This document shows positions 11,236 through 18,954 of a stretch of 64,000 nucleotides of DNA, one piece after another. Source of the DNA: Pyxidicoccus parkwaysis (GTDB lineage Bacteria > Myxococcota > Myxococcia > Myxococcales > Myxococcaceae); assembly GCF_017301735.1 (NCBI RefSeq), contig NZ_CP071090.1:3896001-3960000 (forward strand). Reading direction: 5' to 3'. Below the pieces are notes generated by a model. The model made no database searches. It was not told the origin of the DNA and was given only the letters and a program-made list of their open reading frames with translations. The translations under genes and the position numbers were made by a program. Within the stretch, counting starts at the first letter, position 1. Every line of letters begins with the position of its first letter.

Positions 11236-11269
11236 GCCCGTAGACGGCAGGCCATCCGACCGGTCGGGC

Positions 11270-11310
11270 GGGACCCGGGCTTCCAGAGGGGAGTCCGGGC
11301 CCTGTTTATT
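11270..11310 (+). terminator. Candidate terminator after the LysM/C39/transglycosylase gene
   Basis: GGG(A)CCCGG at 11270-11278 pairs with CCGGGCCC at 11295-11302 with one bulged base. It is followed by the T-rich TGTTTATT, and lies 35 bases after the stop codon. Confidence 0.45.
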
Positions 11311-11383
11311 CAAGGACTTATGGCGGCCAGTGCGGCGCGTAGCAGACAGTGGACGCTCCCGCCTGGGGTACGAGCGAGGACGC

Positions 11384-11412
11384 TTGAAGTCCAGGGAGTG
11401 CCCGGTGATAAG
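11384..11412 (+). promoter_or_regulatory. Candidate sigma-A promoter of the thiolase / CoA-transferase genes
   Basis: TTGAAG (11384-11389) and GATAAG (11407-11412) are separated by exactly 17 bases, each matching four of six consensus positions. The leader would be about 50 bases, ending in the strong ribosome-binding site AACGGAGG (11453-11460) before the ATG at 11469. Confidence 0.5.
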
Positions 11413-11468
11413 GACCCCCGTCGCTGTTACCGAAAGTCATCGGTCATCCTCGAACGGAGGCAGTTGTC

Positions 11469-12650
11469 ATGGCTCGTGAAGTCGTCATCGTGGGCGCGGC
11501 CCGTACTCCCATCGGCTCCTTCCAGGGCGCGCTGTCCAAGCTGACGGCCCCGCAGCTGGGTGCCATCGCCATCAAGGCGGCGCTGGAGCGCGCGGGCGTG
11601 AAGCCCGAGTCCGTCCAGGAGGTGGTCATGGGCTGCGTGCTCCAGGCTGGCGTCGGCCAGGCGCCCGCCCGCCAGGCGACCATCTTCGCCGGCATCCCGG
11701 AGTCCGTTCCCGCCACCACGCTGAACAAGGTCTGTGGCTCCGGCCTCAAGGCCGTCATCGCGGGCGCGCAGGCCATTGCCCTGGGTGACGTGGACGTCGT
11801 CGTCGCCGGCGGCATGGAGTCCATGAGCAACGCGCCCTACGTCAGCCACGCCATGCGCGGCGGCGCCCGCATGGGCAACGTGGAGTTCAAGGACGCGATG
11901 ATCCTCGACGGCCTCTGGGACGTGTACGGCAACGTCCACATGGGCCTGTGCGCGGAGGAGTGCTCCACCTCGCAGGGCATCAGCCGCGCGCAGCAGGACG
12001 AGTTCGCGCTCGAGTCCACCCGCCGCGCCATCCAGGCCCAGAAGGAGGGCCTCTTCGCGGCGGAGATCGTCCCCGTGCAGATTCCCGGCAAGAAGCCGGA
12101 GGACGTCGTCACGGTGTCCGAGGACGAAGGCCCTCGCAACGCGAAGCCGGACAAGATTCCGGGCCTCAAGCCCGTCTTCAAGAAGGACGGCACGGTGACG
12201 GCCGCCAACGCGTCCTCCATCAACGACGGCGCCGCGGCGCTGGTGCTGATGAGCGAGGAGCGCGCCAAGGCGGAGGGCCGCACCATCCTGGGCCGCATCA
12301 CCGGTTATGACCAGGCCGCGCGCAAGCCGGTGGAGTTCACCATCGCCCCGGCGGACGCCATCAACAAGCTGCTGAAGAAGAAGAACCTCTCCGCGGGCGA
12401 TGTGGACCTGTGGGAGATCAACGAGGCCTTCGCGGTGGTGTCCATCGCCAACAACCGCATCCTCGGGCTGGACCCGTCGAAGGTGAACGTGCGCGGTGGC
12501 GCGGTGGTGCTCGGCCACCCGATTGGCGCCTCGGGCGCGCGCGTGCTGGTGACGCTGCTGCAGACGATGAAGGACCTGGGCAAGAAGCGCGGCGTCGCGT
12601 CGCTGTGCATCGGCGGCGGCGAGGGCATCGCGCTGATGGTGGAGCGGTAA
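11469..12650 (+). CDS. atoB: Acetyl-CoA C-acetyltransferase (thiolase)
   Basis: 393 residues, the usual length of a biosynthetic-type thiolase, which reversibly joins two acetyl-CoA into acetoacetyl-CoA in the cytoplasm. The nucleophile C89 lies in NKVCGSGLKA, H350 in LGHPIGASG and the second catalytic cysteine C380 in CIGGGEG, so the full Cys/His/Cys triad is present. The two genes downstream encode a 3-oxoacid CoA-transferase. The set fits acetoacetate use: activation to acetoacetyl-CoA, then cleavage to two acetyl-CoA. A short-chain substrate is inferred from this context; a broader beta-ketothiolase role cannot be excluded. A good promoter candidate and ribosome-binding site precede it. 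Confidence 0.94.
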   Translation: MAREVVIVGAARTPIGSFQGALSKLTAPQLGAIAIKAALERAGVKPESVQEVVMGCVLQAGVGQAPARQATIFAGIPESVPATTLNKVCGSGLKAVIAGAQAIALGDVDVVVAGGMESMSNAPYVSHAMRGGARMGNVEFKDAMILDGLWDVYGNVHMGLCAEECSTSQGISRAQQDEFALESTRRAIQAQKEGLFAAEIVPVQIPGKKPEDVVTVSEDEGPRNAKPDKIPGLKPVFKKDGTVTAANASSINDGAAALVLMSEERAKAEGRTILGRITGYDQAARKPVEFTIAPADAINKLLKKKNLSAGDVDLWEINEAFAVVSIANNRILGLDPSKVNVRGGAVVLGHPIGASGARVLVTLLQTMKDLGKKRGVASLCIGGGEGIALMVER

Positions 12651-12655
12651 TCTCT

Positions 12656-12678
12656 CCCTCTCCCTGACGGGGAGAGGG
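12656..12678. repeat. REP-like palindrome between thiolase and CoA-transferase genes
   Basis: CCCTCTCCC (12656-12664) and GGGAGAGGG (12670-12678) form a perfect 9-bp stem with a TGACG loop, followed by GCGGGGTGGGGG. This looks like the dispersed CCCTCTCCC...GGGAGAGGG palindromes scattered in many proteobacterial genomes. Placed inside an apparent operon, it could act as an attenuator or mRNA stabiliser; that role is inferred. Confidence 0.6.
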
Positions 12679-12731
12679 GCGGGGTGGGGGCCTTCCCGGG
12701 CCTTCACCCCGTTTCCATATCGGGAGGGCGG

Positions 12732-13430
12732 ATGAACAAGGTCTACGCGAGCGCGGATGAGGCGGTCGCCGACATCCCGGACAACTGCACGCTCATGAGC
12801 GGCGGTTTCGGTCTGTGCGGCAACCCGGAGAACCTCATCGAGGCACTGCACCGCAAGGGTGTGAAGGGCCTCACCATCATCTCCAACAACTGCGGCACCA
12901 CCGAGCTCGGGCTCGGCATCCTTCTTCAGAACAAGCAGGTGAAGAAGATGGTGTCCAGCTACGTGGGAGAGAACAAGGAGTTCGAGCGGCAGTTCCTCTC
13001 CGGCGAGCTGGAGGTGGAGCTCAATCCGCAGGGCACCCTGGCCGAGCGCATCCGCGCCGGCGGCGCCGGCATTGGCGGCTTCTTCACCCCGACGGGCGCC
13101 GGCACGCAGGTGGCCGAGGGCAAGGAGACGCGCATGATTGACGGCCGCCTCCATGTCCTGGAGACGCCGCTGAAGGCGGACTTCGCCATCATCCACGCGT
13201 GGAAGGCGGACACTTGGGGCAACCTGGTGTTCAACAAGACCGCGCGGAACTTCTCGCCGATGATGTGCATGGCCGCGAAGGTGACCATCGTCGAGGCCGA
13301 GCACATCGTGCAGCCCGGCGAGCTCGACCCGGACCAGGTGCACATCCCGAGCATCTTCGTGAAGCGCATCGTCCAGGCGAAGAACCTCCAGAAGTGGATC
13401 GAGCGGCGCACCGTCCGCAAGCAGGCGTGA
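12732..13430 (+). CDS. scoA: 3-oxoacid CoA-transferase subunit A
   Basis: 232 residues, the alpha subunit of a two-subunit family I CoA-transferase (SCOT/AtoD type). The enzyme moves CoA from succinyl-CoA or another acyl-CoA to acetoacetate. Family features visible are the N-terminal [15 protein letters not shown], the glycine-rich [11 protein letters not shown] near residue 115, and the later [17 protein letters not shown]. The frame is open from 12684, but the ATG at 12732 is preceded by GGGAGGGCGG and starts at the family's usual N-terminus. Subunit B begins 7 bases after the stop, so the two are translated together. The CoA donor is not determined. Confidence 0.93.
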   Translation: MNKVYASADEAVADIPDNCTLMSGGFGLCGNPENLIEALHRKGVKGLTIISNNCGTTELGLGILLQNKQVKKMVSSYVGENKEFERQFLSGELEVELNPQGTLAERIRAGGAGIGGFFTPTGAGTQVAEGKETRMIDGRLHVLETPLKADFAIIHAWKADTWGNLVFNKTARNFSPMMCMAAKVTIVEAEHIVQPGELDPDQVHIPSIFVKRIVQAKNLQKWIERRTVRKQA

Positions 13431-13437
13431 GGAGCCC

Positions 13438-14094
13438 ATGGCACTGACTCGTGAACAGATTGCGATGCGCATCGCCAAGGAGCTGAAGGACGGCTTCTAC
13501 GTCAACCTGGGCATCGGCATCCCCACGCTCGTTCCCAACTACATCCCGGCCGGCGTGGAGGTGGTGCTCCAGTCGGAGAACGGCCTGCTCGGCATCGGGC
13601 CGTATCCCATCGCCGGGCAGGAAGACCCGGACCTCATCAACGCCGGCAAGGAGACGGTGACGACGGTGAAGGGCGCGTCGTTCTTCGACTCCGCGCTGTC
13701 CTTCGGGATGATTCGCGGCGGCCACATCGACATGGCCGTGCTCGGCGCCATGGAGGTCAGCGAAGAGGGTGACCTGGCCAACTGGATGATTCCCGGGAAG
13801 ATGGTGAAGGGAATGGGCGGCGCCATGGACCTCGCGGTGGGTGCCAAGCGCATCTACGTGGCCATGGAGCACGCCAACAAGGAAGGCCAGCCGAAGATCC
13901 TCAAGAAGTGCTCGCTGCCGCTGACGGGCCTCAAGTGCGTGCACCACATCGTCTCGGACCACGCGTACATCGACGTGACGCCCGAGGGCCTGGTGCTGCG
14001 CGAGGTGGCCCCCGGTGTCACGGTGGAGCAGGTGCAGAAGCTGACGGAGCCGAAGCTGAAGGTGGCTCCGGACGTGCGCGAGATGAAATTCTGA
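13438..14094 (+). CDS. scoB: 3-oxoacid CoA-transferase subunit B
   Basis: 218 residues, the beta subunit completing the CoA-transferase. It carries the catalytic glutamate that forms the enzyme-CoA thioester: E47 in LQSENGLLG, preceded by the typical [14 protein letters not shown]. Later segments [13 protein letters not shown] and [21 protein letters not shown] are typical of the family. Length is normal and the frame intact. It sits 7 bases behind subunit A with AGGAGCC as ribosome-binding site. With the upstream thiolase it forms an acetoacetate-to-acetyl-CoA module. Confidence 0.94.
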   Translation: MALTREQIAMRIAKELKDGFYVNLGIGIPTLVPNYIPAGVEVVLQSENGLLGIGPYPIAGQEDPDLINAGKETVTTVKGASFFDSALSFGMIRGGHIDMAVLGAMEVSEEGDLANWMIPGKMVKGMGGAMDLAVGAKRIYVAMEHANKEGQPKILKKCSLPLTGLKCVHHIVSDHAYIDVTPEGLVLREVAPGVTVEQVQKLTEPKLKVAPDVREMKF

Positions 14095-14157
14095 GCGCAC
14101 GAGGATAGGGTGCCCTCCCGCGGGACTGGAGCACACGGCCCGCGGGGGACTCCATCC

Positions 14158-14550
14158 ATGTCCGAGACTTCGCAGAAGCCCAACCCCAACGACCGCGCGC
14201 CGCGCGTCGAGTACGAGCTGCCCGTGGCGTACAGCAGTGTGACTGGCTTCGTGACGGACTGGGCCGTCAACCTGTCGCGCGGGGGCCTGTACATCAACAC
14301 CGACAAGCCGCTGCCGGTGGACACGGTGGTGCGGCTCCTGGTGACGCTGCCCGGCGCGCACTTCCCGGTGGAGCTGAAGGGCCGGGTGACGCGCACCAAC
14401 GCCTTGGGTGCCACCACCGCCAATCAGTCGCCGGGGATGGCGGTGGAGTTCGTGGACGTTGATGACGAGAAGCGGTCGCGCATCGGGGAGTTCGTGGAGC
14501 GCCTGCGCTCGGAGTTCCCCCCGGAAGATGACGTCGCGATCCGGAAGTGA
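14158..14550 (+). CDS. PilZ-domain protein (myxobacterial paralog family)
   Basis: About 130 residues forming a single PilZ-like domain: an N-terminal RAPRVEYELPVAY strand, NLSRGGLYINTDKPL in the centre, and a C-terminal helix after GMAVEFVDV. PilZ domains often bind cyclic di-GMP. The N-terminal arginines are spaced RxxR rather than the usual RxxxR and the second motif begins with N rather than D, so nucleotide binding is uncertain. It resembles the numerous stand-alone PilZ paralogs of myxobacteria. The ATG at 14158 follows GGGGGA and is preferred over upstream in-frame starts. It is close behind scoB, but a functional link is not apparent. Confidence 0.82.
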   Translation: MSETSQKPNPNDRAPRVEYELPVAYSSVTGFVTDWAVNLSRGGLYINTDKPLPVDTVVRLLVTLPGAHFPVELKGRVTRTNALGATTANQSPGMAVEFVDVDDEKRSRIGEFVERLRSEFPPEDDVAIRK

Positions 14551-14592
14551 CAGGCGGCGCTCGGTGCTGGGCGCCGCCCACCGAGCCTGTGA

Positions 14593-15888
14593 ATGCTGCC
14601 GTTACCTGAGACTCCCGTTGAACTGACGATTGAGCGCCTGGGCCAGCTCGGCGAGGGCGTGGCCTCCTGGCAGGGCCGCACCGTGTTCATCCCGGGCGCC
14701 TTTCCCGGCGACACCGTGCGCGTGCACCTCGAGACGCAGGGCCGCGTGTTGCGCGGGCTCTTGCGGCAGGTGGTGAAGCCGGGTCCGGACCGCCGCGAGC
14801 CTCCCTGTCCGGCGGCCGGCGACTGCGGCGGTTGTGACTGGCTGGGGCTGAACGAGCCTGCCCAGCGCACCGCGAAGCAGGAGATCGTCCTCTCCACCCT
14901 GGAGCACCTGGGCCACCTGTCGAGGGAGTCCTTCACCGTGCGGCCGCTGCTGGTGGCGCCGCGCGACTGGGGCTACCGGCGCCGCGCGGTGCTGCACCCG
15001 ACGGGCAAGGGGACGCTGGGCTACTTCGGACGGCGCAGCCATGAGCGCGTCCCCGTGTCCGAGTGCGGCGCGCTGACGCCCGTGCTGACGGCGCTGCCGG
15101 GGAAGCTGGCCCCACTGCTCAAGCCGCTGGCGAAGGACACCGAGGAGGTGCTGCTGCTCGCCGAGGGCGACAAGGCCGCCTTCGCCGTGAATCTCACGGG
15201 GCCGGTGACGGCGCGGCACGTGGAGGCCGCCGAGGCCGCAGTGCGGACGCTGCGCCTGGAGGGCGCGGTGCTGGTGCCGAAGGAGGGCTCGCCGCGCGTG
15301 CTGGGCAAGCCGGCGCTGCGCTCGCTCTCACCGCTGCGGCCGGAGGTGCCGCTGTACCTGCGGCCGGATGCCTTCGCGCAGGCGCACGCGGAGGCCAACG
15401 TGGGGCTCGTCACCTCGGCCATCTATGAGCTGGGGGCGAAGGACGGCGACTCGGTGCTGGAGCTGTACTCGGGCAACGGCAACTTCACCTTCCCGCTGGC
15501 GGCGGGCGCGGCGTCGGTGCTGGGCGTGGAGTCCTCGCCGGTGGGCGTGGAGCTGGCCCAGCGCAGCGCGCGCGAGGGTGGGGTGGGCAACGTGCGCTTC
15601 ATCCAGGGCGATGCGCGCAAGGCATGCGACGGGCTGGTGGCCGAGGGGAAGAAGTTCGACGTGTGCCTCGCGGACCCGCCGCGCACCGGAGCGCCCGGCC
15701 TGTCGAAGTGGATGACGGCCCTGGGCGTGCGCCGGGTGGTGTACGTGGCGTGCGACCCGGCCTCGCTCGCGCGCGACGCGGCCGGGCTGGTCGAGGCGGG
15801 CTACAAGCCCCTGGCCCTCCAGGTGGTGGACATGTTCCCCCAGACGCACCACGTGGAAGCCGTCATGTCCTTCGAGCGGAACGCCTGA
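14593..15888 (+). CDS. 23S rRNA (uracil-5-)-methyltransferase, TrmA/RlmD family
   Basis: 431 residues. It transfers a methyl group from S-adenosylmethionine to C5 of a uridine in RNA. A TRAM RNA-binding domain occupies about 5-62. The four iron-sulfur cysteines of the RlmD (RumA) type are visible: C72, C78 and C81 in CPAAGDCGGC, and C158 in SEC. The methyltransferase core has LYSGNGNFTFPLA (SAM binding), DPPRTGAPG, and the catalytic cysteine C387 in VACDPASLARD. The complete set of residues indicates an active enzyme. The TRAM domain and cluster favour an rRNA substrate (RlmD or RlmCD-like) over tRNA (TrmA), but the target position cannot be fixed from sequence. A strong hairpin follows the stop. 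Confidence 0.92.
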   Translation: MLPLPETPVELTIERLGQLGEGVASWQGRTVFIPGAFPGDTVRVHLETQGRVLRGLLRQVVKPGPDRREPPCPAAGDCGGCDWLGLNEPAQRTAKQEIVLSTLEHLGHLSRESFTVRPLLVAPRDWGYRRRAVLHPTGKGTLGYFGRRSHERVPVSECGALTPVLTALPGKLAPLLKPLAKDTEEVLLLAEGDKAAFAVNLTGPVTARHVEAAEAAVRTLRLEGAVLVPKEGSPRVLGKPALRSLSPLRPEVPLYLRPDAFAQAHAEANVGLVTSAIYELGAKDGDSVLELYSGNGNFTFPLAAGAASVLGVESSPVGVELAQRSAREGGVGNVRFIQGDARKACDGLVAEGKKFDVCLADPPRTGAPGLSKWMTALGVRRVVYVACDPASLARDAAGLVEAGYKPLALQVVDMFPQTHHVEAVMSFERNA

Positions 15889-15936
15889 GGCGAACCCAGA
15901 CTGAAAGTACGTCCCGGGCCTTTGCGCACGCACGGG

Positions 15937-15971
15937 CCGCCAGACGGAGCAACAGGGCCTCCGTCTGGCGG
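15937..15971. terminator. Perfect 12-bp hairpin after the rRNA methyltransferase gene
   Basis: CCGCCAGACGGA (15937-15948) and TCCGTCTGGCGG (15960-15971) form a perfect 12-bp stem with an 11-base loop. No T tract follows, so it is a terminator candidate by shape and position only. An AT-rich stretch at about 15990-16012 just beyond probably contains the promoter of the next gene. Confidence 0.5.
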
Positions 15972-16080
15972 ATACGCGCTTAGTCTGGAAGTCAGTAAAT
16001 TTTAGTGATTACACCGCGTGTAGCAGGGGAGGAGACGACCGCCTGCTTACGCTCGCCGCATTCCGGATTGCACCGGGGCC

Positions 16081-17499
16081 GTGCCCGGACATGATGGTCA
16101 GGTGGACGCCCGCATCGTCGAGTTCGCCGAAGTGCTCCGCCAGAACGGCGTGCGCGTCAGTACGTCCGAGGTCCAGGACGCGCTGCGCGCCACGACGGAG
16201 GTGGGGCTGAAGGACCGGAGCCTCTTCCGCTCGGTGCTCCGCACCACGCTGGTGAAGCGCGAGCTGGACGTGGACACCTTCAACCGCGCGTTCGACTTCT
16301 ACTTCTCCGGCGCGGCGAAGACGTTCGAGGGCATCGACAAGTCGCTCGCGGACCAGCTCAAGGATGAGGGCTACCTGGAGGGCGACCTGCTGAAGATGGT
16401 CATCATCCAGATGGCCCAGCTCCTCCCGGAGATGTCGCCGCTGGCCCAGGCCGTCCTCGAAGGAGACCGCGCGCGGCTGGCTCAAATCTTCCGCATGGCC
16501 TCGCTCCAGCTCGACCTGTCGCAGCTGGAGAGCCCGCTCCAGGCCGGCTTCTTCTCGCGGCGCCTGCTGGCCGGCGCCGGCATGGAGAAGGCCCGCTCCG
16601 ACATGAAGTCGCTGGAGGACGAGCTGCGCGCGCGCGGCCTCGCGCCCGAGGGCATCGAAATCGTCTCGCGCCATGTCGCCGCCGCGATGCGGAAGATTGA
16701 AGACGCCGCGCGCCAGGAGGTGAAGCGTCAGGCCGAGGCCCGCATCCGCCGCCGCACGGACACGGTGCAGGACAAGCCGCTGCACCTGCTGACGCAGGCG
16801 GAGGTGGACCAGATGGAGTCCGCCGTGCGCACGCTCGCGGAGAAGCTGCGCAGCCGGCTCATCCGCAAGCAGCGCTCGTACCGCCGGGGCGCGCTCAACG
16901 TCCGCCGCACCCTGCGCCGCAACATGCCGTGGGGTGGGGTGCCCATGGTCCCGCAGTTCCGTCGCCGCCGGCCGGAGCGCCCGGAGCTCGTGGTGCTGTG
17001 CGACGTGTCCGACTCGGTGCGGAACGCGTCGCGGATGATGCTCCTGTTCATGCACACGCTGCAGTCGCTCTTCGTGCGTGTGCGCTCGTTCGTCTTCGTG
17101 TCCGACGTGGGCGAGGTGACGCAGTACTTCAAGGACCTGGACGTGGACGAGGCCATCGACATGGCCACCGCGGGCAAGACGGTGTCCCTGAGCGCCAACT
17201 CCAACTACGGCCGCGCGCTGGCGGACTTCACCCGGGACCACCTGGGCAGCATCACCCGCCGCACCACGGTGATGGTGATTGGCGACGGGCGGAACAACTA
17301 CAACGCGAACAACGCGTGGGCCCTGAAGGACCTGCGCCGTAAGGCGAAGCGCCTCCTGTGGATCTGCCCCGAGGAGCGGGGCAACTGGGGCATCGGCGAC
17401 AGCGAGATGCTCACCTACGAGAAGCACTGCCATCAGGCCGTCGTCGTGACCTCCGTGTCGGACCTGGCGCGCATCGCGGACCAGCTCGTCCCGGCATAG
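16081..17499 (+). CDS. CoxE-like von Willebrand factor A domain protein
   Basis: 472 residues. The N-terminal ~290 residues are helical (FAEVLRQNGVRVSTSEVQDAL), typical of CoxE/YehP-type proteins. The C-terminal VWA domain carries a metal-ion-dependent adhesion site: DVSDS at D308-S310-S312. Proteins of this group usually work with a MoxR/CoxD-type AAA ATPase to assemble or activate metalloenzymes, but no such ATPase lies in this window. There is no signal peptide or membrane segment, so it should be cytoplasmic. The GTG at 16081 is used; another in-frame GTG at 16102 would remove seven residues, and the choice is uncertain. The gene stands alone between two intergenic gaps. Confidence 0.85.
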   Translation: MPGHDGQVDARIVEFAEVLRQNGVRVSTSEVQDALRATTEVGLKDRSLFRSVLRTTLVKRELDVDTFNRAFDFYFSGAAKTFEGIDKSLADQLKDEGYLEGDLLKMVIIQMAQLLPEMSPLAQAVLEGDRARLAQIFRMASLQLDLSQLESPLQAGFFSRRLLAGAGMEKARSDMKSLEDELRARGLAPEGIEIVSRHVAAAMRKIEDAARQEVKRQAEARIRRRTDTVQDKPLHLLTQAEVDQMESAVRTLAEKLRSRLIRKQRSYRRGALNVRRTLRRNMPWGGVPMVPQFRRRRPERPELVVLCDVSDSVRNASRMMLLFMHTLQSLFVRVRSFVFVSDVGEVTQYFKDLDVDEAIDMATAGKTVSLSANSNYGRALADFTRDHLGSITRRTTVMVIGDGRNNYNANNAWALKDLRRKAKRLLWICPEERGNWGIGDSEMLTYEKHCHQAVVVTSVSDLARIADQLVPA

Positions 17500-17739
17500 G
17501 GGCGCAGCCGCCTCTACTTCCAATGTCGCACCTGGCGCGCAGCGCGGACCCACACGTTCGGGTGTGAGGCCATCTCCGCGAGACACCCATACCGGCCAGG
17601 TGGCGCATTTTTTCTGTCAGGAACGACAGGGGAGCGCCGTCACGCCGCAACCATCAGGGGCTGCGTCACTTTCGCAGGCACGCAACGAGGGCGAATCGTA
17701 TAGAGGGTCGCCCAACACACCCCCTGCTGAGTCCCGCTG

Positions 17740-18936
17740 ATGACTTCCCACGCCACAGCTCCTTCTGAGGCTGCGCAGCCTCTTTCTTCGCAACCCGTTC
17801 GCAAAAGCAACCGCAAGTATTGGATTCTTGGAATCCTGACCCTGTTCGCCGTCGTCGGCGTGCTGGTCGGCATCAAGGCCATGCAGATTGGCGCGATGAT
17901 TGATGCCGGCTCCTCCTTCGTCCCACCTCCGGAGGCCGTGACGTCGGCCAAGGTCGAAGCCGTCGAGTGGCAGGCAGCTCGCGGCGCAGTGGGCTCCATC
18001 CTCGCGGTGCGAGGCGTGACGCTCGGCGCGGAGATGTCGGGCATCGTCCGTGAAATCGGCTTCGAGAATGGCTCGGTGGTGAAGAAGGGCCAGGTGCTCC
18101 TCAAGCTCGACACCACGAGCGAGTCGGCCCAGTTGACCGGAGCCGAGGCGGACGCGCAGCTGTCCCAGCTCACGCTGGCCCGCGTCAAGAAGCTCCACGA
18201 GCAGGGCGCCAACACGCAGTCCGAGCTCGAGTCCGCGCAGGCCCGCTCCGTGCAGGCTGAGGCCTCGGCGACGAACCTGCGCGCCATCATCTCGAAGAAG
18301 GTCATCCGCGCGCCCTTCGACGGGCGCATCGGCATCCGGCAGGTGGAGCTGGGGCAGGTCATCTCCCCGGGCTCGCCCATCGCCTCGCTCCAGTCCGTGG
18401 ACCCCGTCTACGTGGAGTTCCTGCTGCCGCAGCAGGCGCTGTTGGACGCGAGGGTGGGGCAGAAGGTCCGCGTCCACGTGGACGTGTTCCCGGGCAACAC
18501 GTGGGAGGGCGAGCTGACGACCATCAACCCCGAGGTGGAGGTCTCCACCCGCAACGTGCGCATGCGCGCCACCGTGCCGAATCCGGATGGGCGCCTGCTG
18601 CCGGGCATGTTCTCCAACATCGAGGTGCTCGCCGAGGGCAAGCGGAACGTCGTGGCCATTCCGGCGACGGCGGTGCTCTTCGCTCCGTACGGTGACTCGG
18701 TGTTCGTCATCGTGGACGGCAAGGACATGGCCGGCAAGCCGAGCCTCGTGGCCCAGCAGCGCTTCGTCCGTTTGGGCGAGCGGCGCGGTGACTTCGTCGA
18801 GGTGACGTCCGGCCTGACGGCGGGCGAGACGGTTGCCAACAACGGTGCCTTCAAGCTGCGCAACGGCGCCACGGTCCTCGTCAACGACGCGCTGGCGCCA
18901 AAGCCCGAGGCCGCGCCGCAGCCGGTGGACCGCTAA
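17740..18936 (+). CDS. RND efflux periplasmic adaptor (membrane fusion protein)
   Basis: 398 residues. One N-terminal membrane segment (about 28-45) anchors it in the inner membrane. Periplasmic parts follow in the standard order: a lipoyl/barrel-sandwich half (GFENGSVVKKGQVLLKLD), a helical hairpin around ESAQLTGAEADAQLSQLTLAR, the second lipoyl half (VIRAPFDGRIGIRQVELGQ), then beta-barrel and membrane-proximal domains. It links the pump encoded 18 bases downstream to an outer-membrane channel. Upstream, a TATAGA at 17699-17704 could be a -10 box, and a small inverted repeat CTGTC...GACAG follows a T-run near 17609-17629; no regulator gene is adjacent. The substrate is unknown. Confidence 0.92.
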   Translation: MTSHATAPSEAAQPLSSQPVRKSNRKYWILGILTLFAVVGVLVGIKAMQIGAMIDAGSSFVPPPEAVTSAKVEAVEWQAARGAVGSILAVRGVTLGAEMSGIVREIGFENGSVVKKGQVLLKLDTTSESAQLTGAEADAQLSQLTLARVKKLHEQGANTQSELESAQARSVQAEASATNLRAIISKKVIRAPFDGRIGIRQVELGQVISPGSPIASLQSVDPVYVEFLLPQQALLDARVGQKVRVHVDVFPGNTWEGELTTINPEVEVSTRNVRMRATVPNPDGRLLPGMFSNIEVLAEGKRNVVAIPATAVLFAPYGDSVFVIVDGKDMAGKPSLVAQQRFVRLGERRGDFVEVTSGLTAGETVANNGAFKLRNGATVLVNDALAPKPEAAPQPVDR

Positions 18937-18954
18937 GGCACGGAAAGACGCGCC

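Noticed and set aside
17605..17635. T-run plus CTGTC/GACAG hairpin as a terminator
   Set aside because: The T-run precedes the stem on the plus strand and reads as A's after it on the minus strand, so it is not an intrinsic terminator in either direction.
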